Source of the DNA: Rhodospirillales bacterium 24-66-33
GTDB lineage: Bacteria > Pseudomonadota > Alphaproteobacteria > Reyranellales > Reyranellaceae
Assembly: GCA_002281855.1 (NCBI GenBank)
Contig: NCHQ01000014.1
Span: forward strand, 62,001 to 126,000
Length of the DNA stretch: 64,000 nucleotides
Reading direction: 5' to 3'
Numbering within the stretch: the stretch's first letter is position 1; each line of letters begins with the position of its first letter. This document shows, in pieces, positions 43,924 through 52,721 of the stretch. The notes beneath the pieces were generated by a model, which saw nothing but the letters and a program-made list of their open reading frames with translations, was not told the DNA's origin and searched no databases. The position numbers and the translations under genes are program-made.

Positions 43924-44931
43924 GTGTCTGATTCGGCCGGAGCCTTCTCGATGCACTCCCTCTCTGCCAGGCGTGCCGCCACATCCGCCGCCGATCTGCT
44001 GCCGAGCCCGATCGCGGTTCTGCTGATCCCGCAGTTCACCTCGATCGCGCTGTCGTCGATCATCGAGCCGCTGCGCATCGCCAACCGTTACATCTCGCGG
44101 CCGTATCGCTGGGTGCTGGTGTCGGCCGACGGCGAGCCGGTGCCCGATCGCAACGGAGTCAAGGTGGCGGTCGATAGCTCGCTGCGGGAAGTCGGCAGTG
44201 TTGGCACCCTGCTGGTGGTGGCCGATGCCCAGCCGACGCGGCGCCTGGAGCGGGCGATCCTGCCGACCTTGCGGCGGCTGGCCCGCGCCGGCGCCACGGT
44301 CGGAGGTGTCGATACCGGTCCATTGGTTCTGGCGCGCGGTGGCCTTCTCGACGGTCTCTCCGCTACTGCCCATTGGGAAGTCCTGCCGACATTTCGCGAG
44401 CAGTTCCCGCGGGTGACCGTCACCGAGCGCCTGTTCGAGGTTGCCAGCAGGCGCTGCACTTGCGCGGGCGGCTCGGCGGCGCTCGATCTCGTTCTCAAGG
44501 ACATCGAACTGCGGTTCGGCAGCCAGCTCGCCTTGAGAGTGTCGGAGCATTGTATGCACGGGCTGCCGCGCCCGGCCGGGGCGGCGCAACGGGATCTGCC
44601 CGGTGGGGGCGGGGCGCGGCATGGGCGCAAGCTGGCGCGCGCCATGCAGATGCTGGAGGACGATGGCACCCGGCTCACGCGCATGGACACGGTCGCCCAG
44701 GCGATCGGCGTCTCCCGGCGCCAGCTCCAGCGCATCTTCACGGACAAGCTCGCGACCAGCCCGGCGCGTTTCCGCCGCAAGGTCCGACTGGACCGGGCGC
44801 ACCAGATGCTGGCCAACGCCGAGGCGTCGGTGACCGAAGTCGCGATGGCGACCGGCTTCAAGTCGCGGTCCTACTTCTGGCGCTGCTATCGAAAGGAATT
44901 CGGACGGCCCCCCAGCAGCGACAAACGCTGA
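43924..44931 (+). CDS. GlxA-family AraC-type transcriptional regulator
   Basis: The 335-residue protein has an N-terminal DJ-1/PfpI-like ligand domain (IAVLLIPQFTSIALSSIIEP; GGVDTGPLVLARGGLLDG; ATAHWEVLPTF) and a C-terminal AraC helix-turn-helix pair (residues ~225-325; MDTVAQAIGVSRRQLQRIF and VTEVAMATGFKSRSYFWRCY). Related proteins (GbdR, CdhR, SouR) control betaine, carnitine and sarcosine catabolism, matching the divergent demethylase-type operon. The start is taken as GTG 43924; an in-frame ATG at 43951 would remove nine residues. The stop lies in a short hairpin terminator. Confidence 0.9.
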   Translation: MSDSAGAFSMHSLSARRAATSAADLLPSPIAVLLIPQFTSIALSSIIEPLRIANRYISRPYRWVLVSADGEPVPDRNGVKVAVDSSLREVGSVGTLLVVADAQPTRRLERAILPTLRRLARAGATVGGVDTGPLVLARGGLLDGLSATAHWEVLPTFREQFPRVTVTERLFEVASRRCTCAGGSAALDLVLKDIELRFGSQLALRVSEHCMHGLPRPAGAAQRDLPGGGGARHGRKLARAMQMLEDDGTRLTRMDTVAQAIGVSRRQLQRIFTDKLATSPARFRRKVRLDRAHQMLANAEASVTEVAMATGFKSRSYFWRCYRKEFGRPPSSDKR

Positions 44932-44940
44932 AGCGTTTTT
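44923..44940 (+). terminator. Weak terminator hairpin overlapping regulator stop
   Basis: AAACGC at 44923-44928 pairs with GCGTTT at 44933-44938 around TGAA, followed by two more T residues so that the T-run is five long. The stop TGA is in the loop. The stem is short, so termination may be partial. Confidence 0.45.
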
Positions 44941-44953
44941 GGCGCAAAAGGAG

Positions 44954-44989
44954 ACGTCCCCTGCCGAAACGTTCACGTTTGCGGGACGT
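44954..44989. promoter_or_regulatory. Nested inverted repeat upstream of peptide ABC operon
   Basis: Outer arms ACGTCCC (44954-44960) and GGGACGT (44983-44989) enclose a perfect inner palindrome AAACGT-TC-ACGTTT (44967-44980). It lies 43 bases before the substrate-binding protein start. It could be an operator or a leader RNA hairpin. No T-run follows, so a plain terminator is less likely. Confidence 0.55.
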
Positions 44990-45032
44990 GTGAAGCTATC
45001 GTTTCAGCCTGGCACCGGTTGGGGGACAAACC

Positions 45033-46616
45033 ATGCGGCAGGCGATAGCGGCTTTCATAGCAACACTTGCCATCGCGACGGCGCTGGCAGCGCCGGCTGG
45101 GGCGCAGGAGCCCCGGCGCGGTGGCACGCTGGTCATGGGCCAGTCGACGGGCACCACCAGCTTCAACAACGCCGTCGGGTCGGGAACCGGCATCATGGTG
45201 CCGGGCGCGCAGATCTTCGCCAGCCCGGTGATGCACGACGACAAGTGGAATCCTAAGCCGTACCTCGCCGAGTCGTGGGAACTCTCGCCCGATTCCCTCT
45301 CGATGACGCTGCACCTGCGCAAGGACGCGTTGTTCCATGACGGCGCGCCGGTCACCTCGGCCGACGTCGCGTTCTCCATACTGACGATCCGCGACAACCA
45401 TCCCTTCAACACAATGCTGGCGCCGGTCGATCGGGTCGATACGCCCGACGCCGCCACCGCCATCATCCGCCTCAAGCATCCGCATCCCGCGCTGCTCTAC
45501 GCGATGGGTCCGCCGCTGATGCCGATCCTGCCCAAGCACATCTATGGCGACGGCCGGCCGATCAAGACCCATCCCAACAACACACGGGACGTCGTAGGCT
45601 CGGGCCCCTTCAGGCTGGTGGAATTCAAGCCGGGCGACCAGATCGTTCTCGAGCGGTTCGACAGGTTCTTCATCAAGGACCGGCCCTATCTCGACCGCAT
45701 CATCCTGAAGACCTATCCCGACTCGCAGACCTCGATCCTCGAGCTCGAGGCAGGACGGCTGCTGCTGCAACCCTTCTTCAACCGCGTGCTCGAACTCGAC
45801 CGCGCCAAGGCCAATCCGCAACTGGTCATCACCAACGAAGGCTACGCGGCGGTGGGCGGCATCAACTGGCTGCTCTTCAACAACAAGCGCAAGCCTTTCG
45901 ACGACGTGCGGGTGCGCCAGGCCTTCGCGTACGCCATCGACCGCGACTTCATCGTCAAGGCGCTGCACAAGGGCCTGTCTAAGGTGGCGACCGGCCCGAT
46001 CCACAGCGGCTTCCCGCAATACTCGCCGGATGTTACCAAATACAGTTTCAATCTCAAGAAGGCCGAGGAACTGCTGGATGCCGCCGGCCTCAAGAAGGGC
46101 CCGGACGGGATCCGGCTCAAGGTGACGTGCGACTACTATCCGGGCGACGAGGATGGCCAGAAGCGGCTGGCGGAATACATGAAGCCGGCGCTGAAGAAGA
46201 TCGGTATCGAGGTCGAGGTGCGCGCGCCTGCCGACTTCGCGGCCTGGGCCAAGCGCATGGCGACCAAGGACTTCGACATCAGCATGGATGCGGCCTTCGC
46301 CTGGGGCGATCCGGTGATCGGCGTCAACCGCACCTATCTCTCCACCAACATCCGGCCGCTGGTCTTCACCAACAACGCGCAGTACGAGAACCCCAAGGTC
46401 GACGCGTTGCTCGATGCCGCCGGCCGCGAGCCGGACGCCGACAAGCGCAAGGCGCTCTATGGCGAGTTCCAGAAGATCGTCACGGCGGACATGCCGCTGT
46501 TCTGGCTGACTGAGCTGCCGTACCACACGATCTACAACAAGCGGGTCCACAATCCACCGACCACGATCTGGGGAACGGCGTCGCCGATGCTGGACGTCTG
46601 GCTCTCAGAGAAATAG
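45033..46616 (+). CDS. Peptide/nickel-type ABC transporter substrate-binding protein
   Basis: The 527-residue SBP_bac_5 protein has a signal peptide (MRQAIAAFIATLAIATALAA, cleavage near PAGAQ) and the family pattern RRGGTLVMG near the mature N-terminus, YLAESWELSPDSLSMTLHLR and LHKGLSKVATGPIHSGFPQY. It captures the ligand in the periplasm for the permease-ATPase complex encoded next. Ligands of this family include di- and oligopeptides, glutathione, nickel chelates and opines; the neighbouring amidohydrolase and aminotransferase suggest an amino-acid derivative. Confidence 0.9.
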   Translation: MRQAIAAFIATLAIATALAAPAGAQEPRRGGTLVMGQSTGTTSFNNAVGSGTGIMVPGAQIFASPVMHDDKWNPKPYLAESWELSPDSLSMTLHLRKDALFHDGAPVTSADVAFSILTIRDNHPFNTMLAPVDRVDTPDAATAIIRLKHPHPALLYAMGPPLMPILPKHIYGDGRPIKTHPNNTRDVVGSGPFRLVEFKPGDQIVLERFDRFFIKDRPYLDRIILKTYPDSQTSILELEAGRLLLQPFFNRVLELDRAKANPQLVITNEGYAAVGGINWLLFNNKRKPFDDVRVRQAFAYAIDRDFIVKALHKGLSKVATGPIHSGFPQYSPDVTKYSFNLKKAEELLDAAGLKKGPDGIRLKVTCDYYPGDEDGQKRLAEYMKPALKKIGIEVEVRAPADFAAWAKRMATKDFDISMDAAFAWGDPVIGVNRTYLSTNIRPLVFTNNAQYENPKVDALLDAAGREPDADKRKALYGEFQKIVTADMPLFWLTELPYHTIYNKRVHNPPTTIWGTASPMLDVWLSEK

Positions 46617-46623
46617 GCGCGGC

Positions 46624-47598
46624 GTGGCGCTGTTTCTCTACATGGCTCGGCGCCTGTTCTATGCCGCGATCCTCGTGATCGGGGTGCTGGTCCTGAGTTT
46701 CCTGCTGATCCGGCTCGCGCCGGGCGATCCCGTCGACACGCTCGCGGGCCAGATGGGCGGGATGACGGAGGAGATCCGGGCCAGCCTGCGTAGCGAATAC
46801 GGTCTGGACAAGCCCACCCTGGCACAGCTCGGCATCTATCTCGAGCGTTTCGCCTCAGGCAATCTCGGCTATTCCTATTTCTTCAACCTGCCGGTCCTGT
46901 CGCTGATCCTGCAACGCCTGCCCGCGACGCTGCTGCTGGTGCTGACGGCGCTGGTTGTGGCGGTTCTCAGCGGTACGACCCTGGGCGTGCTGGCCTCGCG
47001 GCGGCCCAATGGGCTTCTCTCGCAGGCCATCACCGTCGTCTCGGTGATCGGCTATTCGGCGCCGGTCTTCTGGACCGGCATGCTGCTGATCATCCTGTTC
47101 GCCTCGGTCCTCCCCATCCTGCCGGTCTCGGGGATGACCGCCGCGGCGGTGAGCGGCGGTTGGCTGCTCGATTCTCTCGACGTTGCGCACCATCTTGTCC
47201 TGCCCGCCATGTCGCTGGCGGTGGTCTATCTCGCCCAGTACAGCCGGCTCACCCGCGCCAGCATGCTCGACGTGCTGGGCTCGGACTATGTGCGTACGGC
47301 GCGGGCCAAGGGGCTGGAGGAGCGGAAGGTCTTCTTCAAACATGCCTTCCGCAACGCCGTGCTGCCCATCATCACCGTCGTGGGGCTGCAGTTCGGCAAC
47401 CTGCTGGCCGGTGCCATCGTGGTCGAGACCGTGTTCAACTGGCCGGGGTTGGGGCGCCTCGCGTTCGATTCGGTGCTGCGCCGGGATTATCCCACGCTGC
47501 TCGGCCTGCTGTTCTTCTCCTCGCTGCTTGTGATCGTCGCCAACCAGCTCGTCGACGTCTGCTACCGCCTCGCCGACCCGCGGATCAAGGCGTCATGA
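46624..47598 (+). CDS. Dipeptide-type ABC permease, DppB-like
   Basis: The 324-residue inner-membrane protein has the N-terminal hydrophobic segment typical of DppB/OppB, the periplasmic LAPGDPVDTLAGQM block, and the coupling loop SDYVRTARAKGLEERKVFFK. About six transmembrane segments are visible. It starts with GTG 7 bases after the binding protein gene and overlaps the second permease by 4 bases. Confidence 0.92.
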   Translation: MALFLYMARRLFYAAILVIGVLVLSFLLIRLAPGDPVDTLAGQMGGMTEEIRASLRSEYGLDKPTLAQLGIYLERFASGNLGYSYFFNLPVLSLILQRLPATLLLVLTALVVAVLSGTTLGVLASRRPNGLLSQAITVVSVIGYSAPVFWTGMLLIILFASVLPILPVSGMTAAAVSGGWLLDSLDVAHHLVLPAMSLAVVYLAQYSRLTRASMLDVLGSDYVRTARAKGLEERKVFFKHAFRNAVLPIITVVGLQFGNLLAGAIVVETVFNWPGLGRLAFDSVLRRDYPTLLGLLFFSSLLVIVANQLVDVCYRLADPRIKAS

Positions 47599-48464
47599 GC
47601 GTCGCCGGGGTTCCGAGGGCGGAGCGTCCCTCGCTGGAGGCGATGCGTATGTTCGCCCGCAGCCCGGTGGCGGTGGGCGGCCTGGTGCTGCTGGCCGTGA
47701 TCCTGCTGGTGAGCCTGGTCGGCCCGCTGGTCTACGTCGCCGATCCCTTCGACATCGTGGCCGCGCCGCTGTCGCCGCCGTTCAGCGAGGGCGCCCTGCT
47801 GGGCTCCGATCAGCAGGGCAGGGACGTGCTGACCGGACTGATCTATGGCGGCCGGGCGACCCTGACGGTCGGCGCTGCCGCGGCGCTGATTTCCGTGGTG
47901 ATCGGCATCACGATCGGCGCGGTTGCCGGCTATTTCGGCGGCACGGTCGACGAGGTGCTGATGCGCTTCACCGAGTTCTTCCAGGTCCTGCCGTCGCTGC
48001 TCTTCGCGATGGTCCTGGTGACGCTCTTTTCGCCAACCCTGGCCACCGTCGTGCTGGCGATCGGCGTGGTGAGTTGGCCCGGCACGGCGCGCCTCACGCG
48101 TGCGGAGTTCCTCAAGATCAAGCAATACGATTTCGTCGCCGCCGAACTGGCGATCGGCGCGCGGCGGGGGCGCATCATGTGGAAGGTGATCCTGCCCAAC
48201 GCCCTGCCGCCGCTTGTCGTATCCGCTACCCTGGCGGTCGGCGCGGCAATCCTGTTCGAAGCCAGCCTGTCGTTCCTGGGGCTGGGCGATCCCAACCGGA
48301 TGAGCTGGGGCCTGATGATCGGCTCGAGCCGCTCCTACATGCTGTCGAGCTGGTGGGCCGTGACTTTTCCCGGCCTGATGATCTTCCTCACCGTGCTTGC
48401 CGTCAGCCTGATCGGCGACGGGCTGAACGACGCGCTCAATCCGAAGCTGCGGGAGCGCCGCTGA
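47595..48464 (+). CDS. Dipeptide-type ABC permease, DppC-like
   Basis: The 289-residue permease forms the heterodimer with the DppB-like protein. It shows the N-terminal OppC-type helix, LLGSDQQGRDVLTGLIYGGR, the coupling loop KQYDFVAAELAIGARRGRIM and LSFLGLGDPNRMSWGLMI. The ATG at 47595 overlaps the preceding stop; the longer upstream frame is inside that gene. Its stop shares one base with the ATPase start (TGATG). Confidence 0.92.
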   Translation: MSVAGVPRAERPSLEAMRMFARSPVAVGGLVLLAVILLVSLVGPLVYVADPFDIVAAPLSPPFSEGALLGSDQQGRDVLTGLIYGGRATLTVGAAAALISVVIGITIGAVAGYFGGTVDEVLMRFTEFFQVLPSLLFAMVLVTLFSPTLATVVLAIGVVSWPGTARLTRAEFLKIKQYDFVAAELAIGARRGRIMWKVILPNALPPLVVSATLAVGAAILFEASLSFLGLGDPNRMSWGLMIGSSRSYMLSSWWAVTFPGLMIFLTVLAVSLIGDGLNDALNPKLRERR

Positions 48465-49462
48465 TGGATGGCGCCCCGACGACCCTTCTCGACATCTCGG
48501 GCCTGTCTGTCGAGTTTAGCGGCGGCGGTCGCACGGCCCGCGTACTGAACGACGTGGCGCTCACGGTCGCGGCCAACGAGACCCTGGGCATCGTGGGCGA
48601 ATCGGGCTGCGGCAAGAGCATGACCGCGCTCGCCATCCTGCGCCTCGTGCCGTCGCCGCCGGGCCGCATCACCGGCGGCCGGATCGTGTTCGGGGGCGAG
48701 GATCTGCTGCAGGCGCCGGAGCAGCGCTTGCGCGACGTGCGCGGCCATCGCATCGGCATGATCTTCCAGGAGCCGATGACCTCGCTCAATCCGGTGCTGA
48801 CGATCGGCGACCAGCTTTCCGAGACCCTTATCAAGCACCTGAAGCTCGACGCCCGCGCGGCGCGCGCCCGGTCGATCGAACTCCTGAAGGCGGTCGGCAT
48901 TCCAGCGCCCGAGCGCCGGGTCGACGAATATCCGCACCAGCTTTCGGGCGGCATGCGCCAGCGGGTAATGATCGCCATGGCGATTGGTTGCGAGCCGCAG
49001 CTTCTGATCGCTGACGAGCCGACCACGGCGCTGGACGTCACCGTGCAGGCGCAGATCTTCGAGCTGCTGCGCGAGTTGCGCGCCCGCAGCGGCATGGGCC
49101 TGATCCTCATCACCCACGACATGGGCGTGATCGCCGAGATGACCGATCGTGTGGCCGTCATGTACGGCGGCCGGGTCGTCGAGGAAGCGCCAACCGCGGA
49201 CATTCTGTCGGCCCCGGCCCATCCCTACACGCGCGGCCTGATCGCCTGTGTGCCGGATCTCGATGCGGAGGAGGACTCAGGGGCGGATCTGCTGGAGATT
49301 GCCGGCATGGTACCGTCGGTCTGGGACCTGCCGAAGGGCTGTCCCTTCGCCGATCGCTGCGCCGAGGCCATGCCGCGCTGCGTGGCCGAGATGCCGCCCA
49401 CGAGCGTCCTGTCGGCCGGTCACCGGGTGGCCTGCTGGCTTCAAGAAGGAACGGGGCCGTGA
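48464..49462 (+). CDS. Dipeptide-type ABC ATPase, DppD-like
   Basis: The 332-residue protein has Walker A GESGCGKSMTA, signature LSGGMRQRVMIAMAI, Walker B LLIADEPTTALDVT and the C-terminal oligopeptide/HPY extension with Cys-rich CPFADRCAEAMPRC, where related proteins bind an iron-sulfur cluster. It pairs with the DppF-like ATPase. The start at 48464 overlaps the permease stop. Confidence 0.92.
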   Translation: MDGAPTTLLDISGLSVEFSGGGRTARVLNDVALTVAANETLGIVGESGCGKSMTALAILRLVPSPPGRITGGRIVFGGEDLLQAPEQRLRDVRGHRIGMIFQEPMTSLNPVLTIGDQLSETLIKHLKLDARAARARSIELLKAVGIPAPERRVDEYPHQLSGGMRQRVMIAMAIGCEPQLLIADEPTTALDVTVQAQIFELLRELRARSGMGLILITHDMGVIAEMTDRVAVMYGGRVVEEAPTADILSAPAHPYTRGLIACVPDLDAEEDSGADLLEIAGMVPSVWDLPKGCPFADRCAEAMPRCVAEMPPTSVLSAGHRVACWLQEGTGP

Positions 49463-50466
49463 GCGCGCCGCTTGTGTCGGTGCGCGACCTCGCGGTCCAT
49501 TTTGCGCGGCCGCACTTCAGTCCCCTGAAGCCACGCGAGACGGTGCGCGCCGTGGATGGTGTCTCCTTCGACGTCGCGAAGGGCACGACCTTGGGCATCG
49601 TCGGCGAATCGGGTTCGGGCAAGACGACGGTGGCGCGCGGCCTGCTGCGGCTGGTGCCTGTGACCTCGGGTCGTATCGTCCTCGGCGGGACGGACATCAC
49701 GGCGTTGGGCGGCGAGGAGATGCGCCAGATGCGCCGCCACATGCAGTACATTTTCCAGGATCCGTACTCCTCGCTCAACCCGCGGGTACGCGCCGGGACC
49801 ATTGTGCGCTCGCCGCTCGACGTGCTGGGAATCGGTACGCCGGCCGAGCGCGAGGCGCGGGTGGCCGAGCTGTTCGCGGCGGTGGGGCTGCGGCCCGAGA
49901 GCCAGCATCTCTTCCCGCACCAGTTCTCCGGCGGCCAGCGCCAGCGCATCAACATCGCCCGCGCCCTCGCGCCGGCTCCCGACCTGCTGGTGTGCGACGA
50001 GCCGGTGTCGGCCCTCGACGTGGCGATTCGCGCCCAGATCCTGAACCTGCTGCAGCAGCTCAAGCGCCGGCTCGGCATCACCTATCTCTTCATTTCGCAC
50101 GACATGGCCGTGGTGAAGCATGTCGCCGACGAGGTGGCGGTCATGTATCTCGGCCAGATCGTCGAGCGCGCGCCGCGCACGGCCTTCTTCGCGCGACCGC
50201 TCCATCCGTACAGTGTGGCGTTGATGTCGGCGGTGCCGACCGTGCGCGGCGGCCGCGAGCGTGCCGCCAGACGTATCCGCCTGACCGGCGATCCGCCCAG
50301 TCCCATCGATCCGCCACCCGGCTGTCGCTTTGCGGCGCGCTGCCCGGTGGCGGAACCGGCCTGCCGGCAGACCATGCCCGAGTTGCGCGAGATGGCGTCG
50401 GGCCAGTGGGTGCGGTGTCACAGGGTCGAAGTCGTCGGCGGCACGATCCGGCGGCCACTCGATTGA
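49459..50466 (+). CDS. Dipeptide-type ABC ATPase, DppF-like
   Basis: The 335-residue protein has Walker A GESGSGKTTVARGL, signature FSGGQRQRINIARAL, Walker B LLVCDEPVSALDVA, and a C-terminal Cys-rich extension CRFAARCPVAEPAC. It is the partner of the DppD-like ATPase and closes the five-gene importer operon. It starts with GTG overlapping the preceding stop (GTGA). Confidence 0.92.
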   Translation: MSAPLVSVRDLAVHFARPHFSPLKPRETVRAVDGVSFDVAKGTTLGIVGESGSGKTTVARGLLRLVPVTSGRIVLGGTDITALGGEEMRQMRRHMQYIFQDPYSSLNPRVRAGTIVRSPLDVLGIGTPAEREARVAELFAAVGLRPESQHLFPHQFSGGQRQRINIARALAPAPDLLVCDEPVSALDVAIRAQILNLLQQLKRRLGITYLFISHDMAVVKHVADEVAVMYLGQIVERAPRTAFFARPLHPYSVALMSAVPTVRGGRERAARRIRLTGDPPSPIDPPPGCRFAARCPVAEPACRQTMPELREMASGQWVRCHRVEVVGGTIRRPLD

Positions 50467-50512
50467 CCGGCGCGTGAGGGGAGCGTCGATGAGCCGCGTG
50501 ATGTTGGGGATT

Positions 50513-50538
50513 GGCCGCCTTCTTGCAGAAGGCAGGCC
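50513..50538. promoter_or_regulatory. Strong hairpin between ABC operon and aminotransferase
   Basis: GCCTTCT (50517-50523) pairs perfectly with AGAAGGC (50527-50533) over TGC, extended by GGCC/GGCC with one bulged A. It lies in the 157-base gap (50467-50623). It may end the ABC transcript or structure the aminotransferase leader; there is no T-run. A small frame at 50490 in this gap is not convincing as a gene. Confidence 0.45.
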
Positions 50539-50623
50539 GGCCGCAGGACTTCTCTTCGCCCGTCGTGCATGCCAAGGACGGACCGTAGGGTTTCCCGACA
50601 GAGTTTGAACAGAGAGGATAATC

Positions 50624-51997
50624 ATGGACGGACTACACGCAAACTCCCCGCACGCGCGCGACCAGCGCTATCTGGTGCACCAGCAGACGGAGCTGAAGAC
50701 CTATCGCGAGCAGGGCGGCACGCTCATGGCGCGCGGCAACGGCATCCATGTGATCGACGAGTCGGGCAAGGAGTATATCGAGGCGATGGCGGGCCTGTGG
50801 TGTGCGTCGCTGGGCTTCTCGGAGAAGCGGCTGGCCGAGGCAGGCTACAAGCAGCTGCTCGATCTGCCCTACTATCATACGTTCTTCGACAAGGGTCACC
50901 TGGCCAGCGTCGACCTCGCCGAGAAGCTGCTGTCGATCGCGCCCAAGCCGATGAGCCGCGTGCTCTTCCAGTGCTCGGGCTCGGAGGCCAACGACGCCGC
51001 CATCAAGCTGGTCTGGTACTATCACAACGCCATCGGCAAGCCGGAGAAGAAGAAGATCATCGGCCGCGAGCGCGGCTATCACGGCAATACCGTCGCCTCG
51101 GTCAGCGTCTCGGGCCAGCCGCACATGCGGGCGGGCTTCGACATCCCGCTGCCGATGTTCCGCCATACCGACAATCCGCACTATTACCGCTTCCATGAAG
51201 AGGGCGAGAGCGAGGAGCAGTTCTCCGATCGCATGGCCGCCAATCTCGAGGCGCTGATCCTCGCCGAGGGGCCGGATACGGTCGGCGCCTTCTTCGGCGA
51301 GCCGGTGCAGGGCGGCGGCGGCGCCATCACCCCGCCGCGCACCTACTGGGAGAAGATCCAGAAGGTACTGAAGAAGTACGACGTGCTGTTCGTCGCCGAC
51401 GAGGTGATCGCGGGTTTCGGTCGCACCGGCAACATGTGGGGCACCGAGACCTACCAGCTGCAGCCTGACATGATCTCGTGCGCCAAGGCGCTGTCGGCGG
51501 CCTACCAGCCGATCTCAGCGCTGATGATCTCCGACAAGGTCTACGACGCGGTCGAGAGCCTGAGCGCCACCAACGGCACCTTCGGCCACGGCTTCACCTA
51601 TGGCGCCCATCCGGTCGCCTGTGCCGTCGCGCTGGAGACGCTCAAGATCTACGAGGAGCGCGACATCGTGGGCCAGGTGCGGCGCGTCGGACCCGTCATG
51701 CAGGCGGGGCTCGAGAAGTTCCGCGACCATCCGCTGGTCGGCGACGTCCGCGGCATCGGCCTGTTCGCTGGCGTCGAGCTGATGAAGGATGCCAAGGCGC
51801 GTACGCCGTGGGCGCCGGAACAGAAGATCGGCACGATGGTGCAGGACCATGCGCTGCGCCACGGTCTGATCGTACGTGCCATCGGCGACCGTATCGCCTT
51901 CACGCCGCCGCTCATCATCACCGAGGAGCAGATCGGCGAGATGTGCAAGCGCTTCGGACAGGCGTTGGATGACGCGCGAACGGAGCTGAAGCTGTAG
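50624..51997 (+). CDS. Class III PLP aminotransferase (omega-amino acid/amine:pyruvate type)
   Basis: The 457-residue fold-type I enzyme shows QCSGSEANDAAIKLVWYY, GRERGYHGNTVASVSVSG, the PLP-binding VADEVIAGFGRTG and the Schiff-base Lys region ISCAKALSAAYQPISALM, then FGHGFTYGAHPVACAVALE. It moves an amino group, usually from a terminal amine or beta-alanine-type donor to pyruvate or another keto acid. AGAGGAT at 50610-50616 is a good ribosome-binding site. Its location after the importer suggests it processes the imported or demethylated amine. A short GC hairpin at 52070-52093 downstream has no T-run. Confidence 0.92.
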   Translation: MDGLHANSPHARDQRYLVHQQTELKTYREQGGTLMARGNGIHVIDESGKEYIEAMAGLWCASLGFSEKRLAEAGYKQLLDLPYYHTFFDKGHLASVDLAEKLLSIAPKPMSRVLFQCSGSEANDAAIKLVWYYHNAIGKPEKKKIIGRERGYHGNTVASVSVSGQPHMRAGFDIPLPMFRHTDNPHYYRFHEEGESEEQFSDRMAANLEALILAEGPDTVGAFFGEPVQGGGGAITPPRTYWEKIQKVLKKYDVLFVADEVIAGFGRTGNMWGTETYQLQPDMISCAKALSAAYQPISALMISDKVYDAVESLSATNGTFGHGFTYGAHPVACAVALETLKIYEERDIVGQVRRVGPVMQAGLEKFRDHPLVGDVRGIGLFAGVELMKDAKARTPWAPEQKIGTMVQDHALRHGLIVRAIGDRIAFTPPLIITEEQIGEMCKRFGQALDDARTELKL

Positions 51998-52069
51998 GGG
52001 CGTCACCCCACGGCCGTTCGCCCGGCGCGGCGGATGTAACGTTTTCGGTCATCCGCACGAACACAAGGG

Positions 52070-52093
52070 AGAGGGCCGGTAACGCCGGCCTCT
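52070..52093 (+). terminator. Possible terminator hairpin after aminotransferase
   Basis: AGAGGGCCGG (52070-52079) pairs with CCGGCCTCT (52085-52093) with one bulged G. No T-run follows, so it could equally be a leader structure of msrB. Nothing else is evident in 51998-52172. Confidence 0.3.
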
Positions 52094-52172
52094 CGATATC
52101 TTGGGTTGGATATGGAGACGGCCCGGCCCACATGCCGGCAGACCCTCACGCTCCGTTGAGAGGAGGCCCGTC

Positions 52173-52691
52173 ATGTCCAATTCCGTCCGGCCGAACAGAA
52201 GGAACGTCCTGAAGCTGGGGGCCGGCGTCGGCATCGCCGCCGCCGCGCTGCTTGCGGCTATGCCCTGGCGCGCGCGGCCGGCCGCTGCCGAGGCGGCCTT
52301 CAAGGTGACCCGCACGGATGGTGAATGGAAGAAGCTCCTGACGCCGCCGCAATATGCGGTGCTGAGGGGCAACGGCACCGAGCGGCCCTATTCGAGCCCG
52401 CTCAACGACGAGCACCGAAAGGGCATCTTTTCCTGCGCCGGCTGCCAACTCGCTCTGTTCTCGTCGGCCACCAAGTTCGACAGTCGGACCGGCTGGCCGA
52501 GTTTCTGGGCGCCGCTCGACAAGGCGGTCGGTACCGAGACCGACACCACGTTCTTCATGAAGCGCACTTCGGTGCATTGCGCCCAGTGCGGCGGCCATCT
52601 CGGGCATGTCTTCGACGACGGGCCGAAGCCGACCGGCCTGCGCTACTGCATGAACGGTGTGGCCATGACGTTTGCCGTCGCGGCTGCCTAA
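52173..52691 (+). CDS. msrB: Exported peptide-methionine (R)-S-oxide reductase
   Basis: MsrB reduces methionine-R-sulfoxide in proteins. The 172-residue protein has an N-terminal signal with a twin-arginine pattern (RRNVLKLGAGVGIAAAALLA), so it is probably Tat-exported. The domain shows Zn ligands CAGC and CAQC, GWPSFWAPLD, and the catalytic Cys in RYCMNG (usual RYCxNS). The position before GWPSF that often holds the resolving Cys is Thr (SRTGWPSF), so this is a one-catalytic-Cys type. GAGAGGAGG at 52158-52166 is a strong ribosome-binding site. It is 30 bases upstream of msrA. Confidence 0.93.
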   Translation: MSNSVRPNRRNVLKLGAGVGIAAAALLAAMPWRARPAAAEAAFKVTRTDGEWKKLLTPPQYAVLRGNGTERPYSSPLNDEHRKGIFSCAGCQLALFSSATKFDSRTGWPSFWAPLDKAVGTETDTTFFMKRTSVHCAQCGGHLGHVFDDGPKPTGLRYCMNGVAMTFAVAAA

Positions 52692-52721
52692 GCTTCACGT
52701 CAGCAACAGGAGGAGGGGTCC

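Noticed and set aside
50490..50608. Small frame MSRVMLGIGRLLAEGRPAAG in the gap before the aminotransferase
   Set aside because: No good ribosome-binding site spacing; it overlaps a strong hairpin and resembles no protein known to me.
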